Origin: Ophiobolus disseminans | Taxonomy: Eukaryota; Ascomycota; Dothideomycetes; Pleosporales; Phaeosphaeriaceae | Direction of reading: 5' to 3' | Assembly (NCBI GenBank): GCA_010093685.1 | Contig: MU006231.1 | Coordinates: 792,428 to 856,427 of the forward strand | Length of the DNA: 64,000 bases | Part shown: positions 1 through 11,494 of the stretch, in pieces | Numbering within the stretch: the stretch's first letter is position 1 | Layout of the letters: each line of letters opens with the position of its first letter | Notes under the pieces: model-generated | What the model was told of the DNA's origin: nothing | What the model saw: the letters and a program-made list of their open reading frames with translations, nothing else | Databases searched by the model: none | Program-made: the position numbers and the translations under genes

Positions 1-2689
1 CCTGTCTACATTCAGGTTCATGTCCTCTGAGTTTTGCACGAGCCAAAACCATGAGGAGAGGATCCACAGAGCTTGACGAAGGTCTACATACGCAATACAC
101 CAGCCAGAAACATGAAGCTAGGTCGCACCTATGGCTACACGCTGTAAAAATTCCGGCCGATGTCGGTAGCCGGATACAGGCAGTCGTACGGTCGCATCGC
201 ATGCGTCCCGGTGCATGCAATGCTGGAGAGCTGCGTGGCCAATTCGGAGGAGCTTTTCTGCCGAAGAAATTCGATTGGAACGAATATCTCCGAGCCGCGA
301 ACGTGGTGAACTCTGCCTATGTTGCACAGCTTCTTGTGTTCGATAGCATTTGTGCTTGTAACACGACCAAACCGTGGGATGCTCCACAGGGCTGGCGTAC
401 ATATTCCCAGTATTAGCGAATCAGATCACGGTGGACGACGCAAAGCCAGTCATGAAGCGAATTGGAATGTCAAGAACGCCGATTTAACGCCGTATCGCTT
501 CGATGTATGACCTTCCGCCACTCGATCTAAATAAGTGCGGGAGGATCTGTAACGTCTGGATACTATGTACACAGTTATACTGTAGACACAAGACGATCAG
601 CAGCGCCCACTGAAGGCGCATCAACGGCGTACGCAAATTCTGTGCACTCGAAAAGATGCACATGGAGATTGCATCCGATCGGGTTCTAGCAGACAGTGGT
701 ATTTCACGTACAAATGCATCCTAGACGCGTTCGACAACGGATGTGAACTTGCCTGAGGCCATATCTTCTCCTCTCGACGAATGACCTGTCAACGGGTCGG
801 TGGAATGCAAGATTTTGACTTCAGAAGGTGAAGAGGATCTGATCGAGTGAACTATGCTCGGGTATATTTCCTAGTGTTAAAGAGTGGTTGCTCGGGTAAG
901 AAAACACGCTGGTCGTGGGATGACATTTGCAGAGAGTGTTCTCTTCAAGCCTAGAAGATTAGATATGCACGGACCGTCACGTGACCGGTTCGGACCCACT
1001 GCGGAGACTCGGCTCGTTGAGAAGCTGCAGCTTGACGTATGGTCAACTGCTCCCGGGTTCGAGGGGCTGCGCACACTGCATCGACGAAATGATTATGTGT
1101 TTCAGCTTGCATCCAGACGGAGCCGGCTGCAGGCGGCAACAGCATACAGAGCTCAGCCTTTCAAATACTGAAATTTTACGCCGCAGCTCAAGTGAGAATG
1201 TCTGGCGTGGTACAGTTGCACGTGCTGGCAGAAAGCGGACCTGGGAGGAGTTGAGTTTGGATGGAAACGCCGGCGTCATGATGGGCTGCGAACATGTTGG
1301 TTCCTGCACGGACAGCCCGATTTGGCCTAGGCATAATCCGAAGTTCTCTGTGTAACAATCGCCAGCCCGAGCTTTGAGGCTGGTGCTTGGGCTGGACTAC
1401 CCAGGGTAACGGTGCAGTCGAATTCATCGTTCGAAGTTGTGCACGTCGTCGACGTAGCACACTAGCTTTTATGTTCAACGCCGGGGCAACAGGGCAGCCG
1501 GGTCGATATTTGTGCAGGTACCGCTAGCGACTCTTTTCGTATGTTGCAGGTCAGGTTGCTGGGACCGGGGAGCAAAGAGCAGTCATGTGCGCGTAAAATG
1601 TGGATCGAGGGACGCATGCAGCTGCAGCCAAAGAACGAGGCGGGAGGTCAGTTTCGTAATTTCTCAGGCCCACGATTATCAACGACATGAGTCGTGCCGA
1701 GCGTCCCAGCAGCTCCTAATAGATTCATGGCGGTTGGATCTTATTCACTCTTGCGCATCTGATGGCCGTCCATACTGCGGCAGCTTATACATAGCAGAGA
1801 GCCAGCAGACAGCCGTGAGCAGAGGATAACACATGGGCTAGTGTGTTTTTAGCGGCGGCAGTGCTTTGATTGACGGGCTGTCGTGCAAATAAACGCAGCT
1901 GCATGTGCATTCGCACGCTGCATAATTTTCACTGTCTCGGCGGCGGCTCACAGAATGAAATGTTGAACTGGCAAAAGTCTGCCATGGTCGGGAGCCGGAG
2001 ATGCGGGTGTCTTCAATGCTAAACAAGGCCGGAACACAGCCATTGACGGCAGGTCTGGGTGACCAGAGTGTGATGTTGCGGTCCGCGACGTGGTATGATT
2101 ACGGTCCAGTGCGAATTCCTATTGGAGAGCGGACGCTCCTGGACTGTCCAAGCCACGCGCCAGCGAAGATATAGATGCTCACGTGGAGGAGCGCGCCATG
2201 CGGTCCGTGTGAATGCTGAATGCTCACTTGGGACTGAGCTTGCTCCAAGCAGAACACAGCGTAGATTGGCAGCGCATCTCGAGCTTCAATTGAGGCGTCT
2301 CAGACCGCCGGGCTCGAGTCTTGAATCGCTCGAGGCTTTCCAGGCTCTCATGTGCCCCGGTCGCGCCTACCCGCGTTATTGCAAACGCCCGAGAGGCTGC
2401 CGTGTGCGCTACCACAGAAAGGCGCGCCTGGTGACGTTGTTTCATAGGAAGGCACGATCTACTGCCTCACGCTCCTGCTCCGCCAACCGGCAGCCACGCG
2501 AAATCATCATTACTTGCGTCCCGGCGTCCTGCAGGTCCATTCATTCACTCCGCCGCCGCTAATTACCCTCGCGCGTTCTTTGGCTGACTGTCCTGAAAGG
2601 GCGAGTGACCAGGTGACTGACTACTGACGACGAACTCCAGCTCAGGGCTGCAGACTGCCTTTAGCGCGCATCTGCCCCGCCGTCCGCAG
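1..2689. other. Intergenic, no supported gene
   Basis: Reading frames here are short, overlap on both strands and have arginine/cysteine/serine-rich translations typical of chance frames. The longest, about 155 codons near 2095-2562 on the plus strand, shows no recognisable domain and no fungal-style leader. I see no transposon ends, tRNA or repeat array. Confidence 0.6.
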
Positions 2690-3062
2690 GCCACTTCAAG
2701 ACCCCAACACTACCCTCTCCTGCACCCACACCCGCCTGTCTGTCCTCGACGCCAATTACTATTCACTCTGCCCCTTCCCTCTTCACATCCCTCTTCAGCA
2801 TCGCTGCCTGAAGACGAGCTGCACCTGCCTCATTAGCCTCAGCCACGCGCGCCCAACGTCATCTGGGCACCCGCACCCTCACGCGGAACCACGACTTCAC
2901 CTCCACTCCACCACCTACACCTACGACCTCATCGCCCACTACGGTTCCCCTCCACCACGCACCACCCCGGCCCGTACCCTGCCCAGCTCTAGCCCGCCTT
3001 CTTCTCGAGAGCAATCCGCGCAGCGCTTTGCCGACCTGACCCTCGTTGCATAACACCAAACA
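2690..3062 (+). promoter_or_regulatory. Pyrimidine-rich leader of the GSK3 gene
   Basis: About 370 bases before the GSK3 start codon are strongly C- and CT-rich on the coding strand, with many CACC, CTCC and ACC runs and few G. This composition is typical of core promoters and 5' leaders of highly expressed filamentous-fungal genes. No TATA box is evident. The transcription start cannot be placed from sequence alone. Confidence 0.45.
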
Positions 3063-4574
3063 ATGAGCCAGAACCGGCCATCGGCCTTCTCCTCTCTCAG
3101 AATGGGCGGTAAGTGGTGGCTCCCATCGCCGTCGCACGCAGTACTGATGTCCGAGCAGAAGTTATCCGCGAAAAGGTTCAGGACGGCGAGACAGGCGAGT
3201 ACAAGGACCTGGCCTACACGCAGTGCAAGATCGTGGGAAACGGCTCCTTCGGCGTCGTCTTCCAGACCAAGCTGTCTCCCAGCGGAGAGGATGCCGCCAT
3301 CAAGCGCGTGCTCCAGGACAAGCGCTTCAAGGTCAGTCTGCGCATGTGACCCTGCGAGCGGAACCTCGCGTTTGCTAACCGGGCGCAGAACCGCGAACTG
3401 CAAATCATGCGCATCGTCCGCCACCCAAACATCGTCGAGCTCAAGGCCTTCTTCTACAACAATGGCGAGCGGGTACGTGTCTGCGGCCAACCGTCTCTGT
3501 GCGTCTCGTGTAGCTAACCGTTTCAGCCACAGAAAGATGAGGTCTACCTCAACCTCGTGCTCGAGTTTGTCCCCGAGACCGTTTACCGCGCCTCCCGCTA
3601 CTTCAACAAGATGAAGACCGTCATGCCTATTCTCGAGGTCAAGCTCTACATCTACCAGCTGTTCCGCTCGCTGGCGTACATCCACTCGCAGGGCATCTGC
3701 CATAGGGACATCAAACCCCAGAACCTGCTGTTGGACCCGGCCACTGGAGTGCTAAAGTTGTGCGATTTTGGCAGTGCAAAGATCTTGGTAGAGAACGAGC
3801 CGAATGTCTCGTACATCTGCTCGCGATACTACCGAGCGCCCGAGTTGATTTTCGGAGCGACGAATTACACCACTAAGATCGGTATGTTTGCCGCATCCGC
3901 TGCTTGCGATTGCACCTGCTAATCCCCGGAATTAGACGTGTGGTCGACTGGTTGTGTCATGGCAGAGCTCATGCTTGGTCAGCCACTGTTCCCTGGCGAG
4001 TCGGGTATTGATCAGCTTGTGGAGATCATCAAAGTCCTCGGTACCCCCACACGAGACCAGATCCGCACCATGAACCCGAACTACATGGAGCACAAGTTTC
4101 CTCAGATCAAGCCTCATCCGTTCAGTAAGGTATGCTCAAGACATTCTTGGACTGCTTACTGAGTCAAGCTCACAGAACTCCAGGTGTTCCGGAAGGCAGA
4201 TCCTCATGCGATCGATCTGATTTCGAAGCTGTTGGAGTATACCCCGACCCAGCGATTGTCAGCGATTGATGCGATGGTTCATCCGTTCTTCGACGAGCTG
4301 AGGGACCCGACAACGCGTCTCCCAGATTCGCGTCATCCCAATGGGCCTGCGCGTGATATGCCAGAACTGTACAATTTCACGCTTCATGGTATGTACATCA
4401 GGTCAACATGCCAAACACATTCTAACGTGCCCAGAACTGTCCATTGCCCCTCACCTCAACCAGCAGCTCGTTCCACAACAGATTCGTGCAACATTGGCTG
4501 GCCGTGGTCTGGACTTTGAATCACCGAACTTCAAGCCTTTAACGAAGGACCAAATGCTGGCAAGGCTGGATTAA
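3063..4574 (+). CDS. GSK3: Glycogen synthase kinase 3 (CMGC Ser/Thr kinase)
   Basis: This is a GSK3/shaggy-type kinase, which in fungi acts in stress, morphogenesis and cell-cycle signalling, often on substrates primed by another kinase. Seven exons can be placed: 3063-3108, 3159-3331, 3389-3472, 3533-3881, 3936-4129, 4184-4388 and 4435-4574. They give 396 residues, the usual size for the family. Visible motifs are the glycine loop GNGSFG, the lysine in AAIKRV, the catalytic HRDIKPQN, the DFG in LCDFGSAK and the activation-loop SYICSRYYRAPE, whose tyrosine is the autophosphorylation site of GSK3. The start at 3063 gives a short N-terminus followed directly by the conserved EVIREKVQDG stretch. 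At exon 4 a tandem acceptor (TTTCAG then CCACAG) could add two residues (Pro-Gln) in frame; the downstream site matches the family best. Confidence 0.97.
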
Positions 4575-5690
4575 GTCCACTTGTCCCTTACGCGAAACGA
4601 AACCTTTATCCGAGCGGCGTGTTTCATGAGTCCCTCCGCTACTGAACACAACGCTTTCCGTCCGACGAAATGCAAAATGGAATCTTGGTGGGGCGTCGGT
4701 TTCACGGGCGCGTACGCCCCTTTTCTGCAATACTGAGCGCGTCTAAATGATACCGACTTTCACATTTCTCAAGAATGACCTGGCTTGCTTTTCTTCCGGA
4801 CGCTGGCCATTCCTTGCACCCGACAACTTCACAGGCTGGCACCTAGAAATGTTTCCTTTACGTCCCCTTCCCTGATGATAGGCGAGCGCAGATGGTTGCT
4901 GATGAAGGAACGAGGGGCATCAAAATTCGCGGATGTGGCTAGCACAGACATCTCAGCATACCTTTTGGTTGGTGGGTGTCACGACCGCTTAGCATAGGCT
5001 GTAATACGTCAATGGGTTTGCATGTGGGAGTTTTTTACGTTTGAGGTTCATTTCGTCAGTGGAACGTGAGAGGGCGAAGTCATTGCTCCATGACTCAAGT
5101 TTGTGGTTTGCATCTGCGTGGAAAGGAGGTTTCTCGGTGGGCGGTTCTTCGCCAGGAACAAATGGGAAGTGGTGGGCTATCGGCATTATTGCAGGTGGAC
5201 TGCCCGGCCTAGATCAGTACTGGAGCAAAAGACGTCCGTCGGGAATACATGCCCTAGCCTACGGATGGAGTGTTCACGCGCACTGGCAGGGTTCAATATA
5301 GTATTGCTTTAGCCTTTCTGATAACAGCAATATGCTCCTATAGGTGAAATCAATGTTCCTTTCCCACGGTATAGTCTCAGGTTCTGTGCATGTATGCTAA
5401 AGACACGGTATTGCAAAGTAAGAAAGTGTCTGATCTAATCCGATATAACGAGTCTTTTGGTGGGTTACACTCACCAAGTCATATACGTGCGCCTACCTTT
5501 ACCTGAAAGCCAGACTTACCTTGAGCAAACTAAGGGTCTACTCGGGCTATATATCTTCGACCTTGTCTTTCAAACCATCTCCTATACACCACGCTCTCCA
5601 CTGCAGTCTCTCCAGATCCAATAACCACAGTGTGCTTGACTTCAATAACAACGTAACTGCCGATAGCCAAGCTGTAGGTATCGCATCAAC
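4575..5690. promoter_or_regulatory. GSK3 3' end and NCBP1 promoter region
   Basis: No gene is supported in this 1.1-kb gap. The first half should hold the GSK3 3' untranslated region. A TATA-like CTATATATC lies at 5547-5555, about 140 bp before the NCBP1 start codon, and a CT-rich stretch at 5560-5620 resembles a leader. Short frames at about 5041-5312 overlap in several phases and look like chance. Confidence 0.35.
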
Positions 5691-8600
5691 ATGGACGACG
5701 GCAGCAACGACTTCGCAGAACTACTTGATGTAGAAATGGATCTTGACTATGTCTCTTCAGGACGAAAGCGCGCGATGATGTCGCTCGTTGATGATGTGCC
5801 GATGGAGGTTGGTGCGGGTGAAACCGAGCCAACGGTCCGCCAAGGGCACTCAAATGGCACTAGCCTAATGGACGAGCAAGCTCTACGAAGGGACCCCGAC
5901 TTGGACAAGACACTCCAGCGACCCATCAGGGCGCCCCATCCTCGACGCTACGACGCATATCCTCGACATCAAGCAGGCGACTCCTACGTGCCCAAGTACG
6001 CCACCTACCACGACCCTGACGACCATCGCGGACGCGCCTACCGCTACGACCGCGAGTACCGTGAAGCGTCGCCCGAGACATTGCGCAACCAGGCAGAGGC
6101 CGGATTTGTGTCAGCCATGGCGGACATCGAAGTCAAGCAGGAGCGCGACGACCGACGCGACGGAGACCGTTACCGCGGAGGAGGAAACAAGCGCCGTCGC
6201 GATGGTAAGCTTGCGCCATAGCATTCTCCAGGCGGTCCCACGCTAACATGCACAGATGACAACGACAACTACTCTCGCGACAGAGGCCGAGGCCCGCAGC
6301 GCCGCCGTCAGGACGATGCGCCTCCCCGCCGCCGATACGAAGAGCCTGCGTTCCCTAAACTGCGCCGACTGCTGCTGAACATCGCAAGCTCGACCAAGCT
6401 GCCACAGGACGAAGCAATCGAGATTGCAAAGCTCTTCGGGGAGAACTTTGACGATGAGAGGCTGCGCTCTGATTTCTTCGACGTATGGGTGCAACTGTGA
6501 GCTGGCCGCATTCTTCAAGGCGTGGAACCCACTACTAATAGTTCCCAGCATCATCGAGCAGCCCTTCAAGATCCCGTTCGTTGCTGCCGTCGCCCTCTAC
6601 GGAAACGAGATCAAGCCCGAAATCCCAATCGAGGCCATGAAGCGTGTTGGAAATCGCGCACAGGAGGCCCTGAACGCCGGCGAGTGGAAGGAGTTCAAGC
6701 TGCTGCTCAGGTTCTTTGCCTGTCTCCAGCCGCTTTACCAGGACGAAGGCGTCTTCACGCTCCTGGGACAACTCTTCGACACAGTCGTTGATCTCCAAAG
6801 CGCAAACGAGAACGACGTAAGTTGCGTTCCATCTCCGCCAACTACACTCACTAATGCGACCAGGTCGTTGGAATCGAGCTCGTCAAGATCATCCTCCTCA
6901 CTATCCCATATGCCATTGTCGCGGGCGGCAGCCGCTTTCATGAACAAGCGCAGCAGCTGCTGAAGAACACTGGCATCGTCGCGAGCAACATGGTCCCTAT
7001 CGAGGACCTCATCCACTCTTACGTTGGCGACGAAGAGGCAAAGCCCATGGGATACCACAGCGTCATTGGTCTGTTGCAGGCGCAGCTATCTAACGAAGCC
7101 GAGAACGGATTCGACCTCGCCTGCCTGCCTCGATTCGAGGCGGATGCTCTGTCAAGGACCGTGGAGAAAGCAGACGATGACGACTCTCTGCCGACCGCCC
7201 CCCAGACCCACGCTTTTCCGACATTCAACATCCCGTCACCGGTTAACCCTGGCTCAAGACCTGTCTTTCCAGAAGCGTACTTTTCCCTCTTCGCAGACCA
7301 GGAGGTCGACACGGTCCCCAAGACCTCGGACATTTCGTCGTCGCTCATCCGTGATGCCATCGTCGACACCGTCAATCAGCTCGATTTCAACCGAGAGATG
7401 GTTGCTAAGTTTCTCGTAGACCTTGACTGTTACTGGCACCCTGAGACTTTCGCTAAACGTGGAACCGCGTTTGACAAGTTCCGCGAGTCAGCTGGAGATA
7501 AGCTGCAGTACAAGTCCGAGGATATGGTCATCGACGCCATCTTCTCACAATTGTTCAAGCTTCCCAGCGCGGAGCACAAGCTTGTCTACTACCACTCGCT
7601 CATCACGCAGTGCTGCAAGGTCGCGCCAGCTGCTATTGCCCCGTCACTTGGACGCGCCATCCGAACAATCTACAAGAGCCTACCGTTGCTGGACCTTGAG
7701 CTGGGCTATCGGTTCCTGGACTGGTTCTCGCACCATCTGAGTAACTTCGAGTTCAGATGGAGATGGACTGAATGGCTCGATAATCTCGAGCTATCGGACC
7801 TTCACCCGCAGAAGGCTTTCATCCTGGCTGCGCTGGACAAGGAGATTCGCCTCTCCTTCGCCAAACGCATTCGATCCACTTTGCCCGATCTGATGCATGC
7901 GCTGATTCCTGAGCGACTCGATGCCGACAACAGCCCCGACTTCAAGTACGAGAACCAAAGTAGGTCGTAACATTCTCCTGGAAGGAAACTCTCTTGCTAA
8001 CTATCGTATTAGGCACTCCATACGCTGCAGAAGGCCAAACTCTGCTTGCTCAGCTAAGGAAGAAGGCTACAGCAGACGACATTCAGGTCACCATTGATAA
8101 GATCCACGAGAAGGCGTTGGAACAGGGCATCGCAGAAGTCCTCGTCCCATCAACCGATGCCTTCGTTACCGCCATCTGCCGTCTCGGTGCCAAGTCACTC
8201 TCTCACGTCCTGTCCTGCATCGAGCGTGGCAAAGATCGCCTGCTCGAGCTCTCTCAGAACGAAGTTGCGCGCCGCCAGATCGTCGCGAGTGTCGTAGAGT
8301 ACTGGAAGGACCAGCCAGGTGTTGCTGTCAGGATCATTGACATCCTCCTCAACTACACCATCCTCGCACCCATGACGGTAGTGCAGTGGGTCTTTGGCAG
8401 CCATATGGGTGCGGGAGAAGCCCTGACCGAGAGCTGGGTCTTTGAAATGGTGTCGAACACAGTCGCCAAGGTTACCAACCGCAACCGCCAGATCGCCTCG
8501 GCGCGACTCCAGAAGGGTCTACCGCAGGAGCAAATCGACATGGTCGAAGCCACGCTTGCAAAGGACCGAGACAACGCTCGTGACCTCTTCAGGTACATTG

Positions 8601-8887
8601 AGGACTCTATGCGTGGAGTCGCTGAGGGCTCGGCTGATGTCCTGATTGAGAAGCAGACCAGTGGGGAGCTTGCCGAGGGAGACGTCAGCATCATCCGCGC
8701 ATGGGGCAAGCGCTGGCACACGGTCTTCATCCGCAAGGCTCAGGTCGAAGAGTCTGTCGTTGGCGAGGATGCTGTGGAGGCTCGCATCAAGCTGCTTGCT
8801 GCCGAGCCAGATATTCCCGAGGTTATGGATCAGGACAACGGCGTCGCAGAGGCTACAAATGGCGAGGCGCAGATGACTGAGCTCTAG
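5691..8887 (+). CDS. NCBP1: Nuclear cap-binding complex large subunit (CBP80/NCBP1)
   Basis: This is the scaffold subunit of the nuclear cap-binding complex; with CBP20 it binds the m7G cap of new transcripts and links them to splicing, export and decay. Five exons fit: 5691-6204, 6256-6496, 6549-6816, 6864-7959 and 8013-8887, giving 997 residues, longer than human NCBP1 (about 790). The extra length is partly an acidic, then Arg/Asp/Gly-rich disordered N-terminus (about residues 100-200). The first MIF4G-like helical repeat starts at about residue 195 (FPKLRRLLLNIA) and runs into FKIPFVAAVALYGNEI; the middle and C-terminal repeats follow, including RYIEDSMRGVAEG near the end. The splice between exons 2 and 3 uses a donor CTGTGAGC and joins WVQL to IIEQPFK, as expected for the family. 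Codon use resembles that of its conserved neighbours. Confidence 0.94.
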
Positions 8888-9435
8888 GCGGGCGAGGGAG
8901 CGCTTTGCATGAAGTATACCGACTGACAAAAGTGCAAATTAGCAGATCTAAGGCTAGCAGAGTAGGAGTAATCGGGCATTTTCCGGGTATGGATGGGCAT
9001 AATTCGCGTGGAATTTGAGGGGTATCGCCTTATTGCGAACATGGGAGGCTTAGGTAGTAGGCTTTCGATAGTGTATAACAGCTTTGCTTCGTTCATATGC
9101 TACAAGTGACACATGTTATTCAGCCCAATCCCAACGACGTTGAGCCTGCGGCGCATCCTTGTCGCTGCATGGTGACGGCTAGCGCGGGACAGCATCTCGA
9201 AGCTCGGATCGCTTGTCGTCATGTGAAAGATGGCCGAGGAAACCCTGCAAGATCGCGATGCACAGCCGGCGACTTCGCATCTGGTACAGCATGTTGTCGA
9301 CTCACCTGCGCCGTAACATGTTTATATAGTATTTTCACCTGTCTCCCTTCGCACGCCGCTGCCCCACGCATCCCACGCCCTCGGCCCCCTTGCGTGGACG
9401 ACCCGCCAAGGCATTTCCGCATCACTCCGCCGACG
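8888..9435. other. Gap between NCBP1 and NIPA-type gene
   Basis: The frame of the NIPA-type gene stays open upstream to an ATG at 9097. However, the extra 113 codons are Cys/Arg/Pro-rich and do not resemble the family, so I place the start at 9436. The last 100 bases (about 9330-9435) are C-rich, like a fungal 5' leader. Confidence 0.4.
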
Positions 9436-11494
9436 ATGCGCATCCCATCCAGCTATGCTGCTGCAGGCCCAGCGATAGCCACGAATACTTCTACAATCGG
9501 CCATGGAGTCCTCGGCATCTTCAAGAGTGGAGCGCACGACGAGAAATGGAGCAGTCTTATCGGCATCATTACCGCCATCGTCGGAAACGTCCTGATATCG
9601 TTTGCGCTGAACATGCAGCGGTACGCGCACATACGGCTGGACAGGGAGTGGCAAGAGAAGGAGCGCCAGAGGAAGAGGAGAAGCGCAAGTGGAACGAGCA
9701 TAAACAGGCTGGCCGACGAGGGACGGAAGAGGAGAACGATACGGGACGAGGCGAGCGAAAACGATCCGCTCATAGCGCAGAGTCCACGCCTCCGACCTTC
9801 CCTCGAAAGTGAAGACAGTGGATCCTCCGGCCAGGAAGAAGCGTATAAGCAGACGTCCTATCTCAAGTCGCCGTACTGGTGGGCCGGCATCATCCTCATG
9901 ACCGTGGGCGAGGCGGGGAACTTCTTGGCCTACGGGTTTGCGCCCGCGTCGATTGTTTCGCCGCTCGGTGTTGTGGCGCTCATATCGAACTGCATAATCG
10001 CGCCGTTTATGCTCAAGGAGCCGTTCCGGAAAAGGGATGCGCTGGGTGTTATTATTGCCGTTGGAGGCGCTGTCACGGTGGTGCTCAGTGCGAGCGACAA
10101 CAATCCGAAGTTGGGGCCGAGCGAGATCTGGGATTTGATCACAAGGTGGGAGTTTGAGACATATCTTGGGGTTACGGTTGGCGTCATTGCCGTGCTTATG
10201 GTGGCGAGCAATCGCTATGGGGACAAGAATATTCTCATTGATCTGGGGCTTGTTGGCTTGTTTGGTATGTGGAAAAGTTTCTGTAAAGCTGAGTCGACTA
10301 CTAACATGCTAAGGCGGCTACACGGCTCTTTCGACAAAGGGCGTTGCTTCACTCCTCTCGTACAGGCTGTGGCGTGTCATCACCTTCCCGGTCTTCTACT
10401 TGCTGCTCCTGATCTTAGTCACTACCGCAGTCATGCAGATTAAGTACATTAATCGAGCTTTACAACGATTCGATGCTACCCAGGTCATCCCAGTCCAGTT
10501 CGTCATCTTCACGTTGTCAGTCATCCTTGGTTCTGCTGTCTTGTACCGCGACTTCGAGCGGACTTCCGGCGATGATGCTGGCAAATTTGTTGGCGGCTGC
10601 GCCATGACCTTTCTTGGAGTATGGTTCATCACCACTGGCCGACCTCGGAGGCAGGACGACGACGAAGACCGTGAATCAGAGGAAGAGGATGCCATCAATC
10701 TCGTCGCCGACCCCTATCGTGACAGTATCGATGGGAGTGGAGACGCAGGCGGAAGTACACGACGCTCATCCATCATCCGCTCATCGTCACCACCAGTTAT
10801 CTCGCGCTACCACGATGAGCATTCTCGCCCTACAACACCCTCGATTAATATTATGTCCGAAACCCATTCCCGCCCACACGCCAACCGCCTCCCTACCACA
10901 GACATCCTCACAAACCCCTGGGCCGAAAACAGCAATCCAGATATTCGTGCCCCTCCAATCGAACGCCACACATCCACGCCCATCCTCCCATCCGAGGCTG
11001 CACCACCACCAACGTCCATGGCCGCACGCTCCGACCCCGAAATCGCGCCCCCACGCACCCCAACACGAGGGAAATCCCACAACGAAGTCCCCACCACACC
11101 CGGAACATTACCGCATCTCCGCCGCCTACGCACCACCGAACGCATAACCCGAGGCTCCATCCAGGGCCCCTTACTCACTAGCCCCCTCAGCACAACGCTC
11201 AGCGCAATGGTGCAAGACCTCAAGCGCGGCGGCAGTTTCCGCGGCGAGCGACGGGGCAGTGTCCTCGGCATCGGCGCGAGTGAAGATAGCATCGGCGAGC
11301 CGTTGGGGCGGCGACGGACGCAGGATTTAGTTGGCGAGTCGCTTGGAAGGCGGAGAACGCAGGATGAGGAGAGTGCTACTACGCCGGGGAGGGAGAGGGG
11401 GTTTAGTGGGACGTTGGAGAGTATGTGGCGTGGTTTAAGGGGGAGTGCGAGTAGGGAGGAAGTTGGGGAGGATGGGAGGGAGGAGGATAGGTGA
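9436..11494 (+). CDS. NIPA/DUF803-family membrane protein, putative Mg2+ transporter
   Basis: This multi-pass protein belongs to the NIPA family (DUF803, drug/metabolite-transporter superfamily), whose animal members have been linked to Mg2+ transport. Exons 9436-10264 and 10314-11494 give 669 residues. Hydrophobic segments begin near residue 33 (SLIGIITAIVGNVLISFALN), are interrupted by a basic loop, and resume at WWAGIILMTVGEAGNF, with the family-typical LGVVALISNCI and KEPFRKRDALG. The second exon supplies the last helices (IPVQFVIFTLSVILGSAVLY). After about residue 400 the protein is a long, disordered, presumably cytosolic tail rich in Ser, Pro and Thr. This tail contains a 13-residue tandem repeat (LGRRRTQD core, two copies, coded at about 11293-11367). 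The coding strand is C-rich in the middle and turns purine-rich over the last 150 bases. Family assignment is firm; the transported ion is inferred. Confidence 0.88.

Noticed and set aside
2095..2562. 155-codon plus-strand frame upstream of GSK3
   Set aside because: Arg/Cys/Ser-rich chance-like composition, overlapping frames on the other strand and no recognisable motif.
9097..9435. N-terminal extension of the NIPA-type gene from ATG 9097
   Set aside because: The added residues are Cys/Arg-rich and unlike the family, while the ATG at 9436 gives a normal start just before the first membrane helix.
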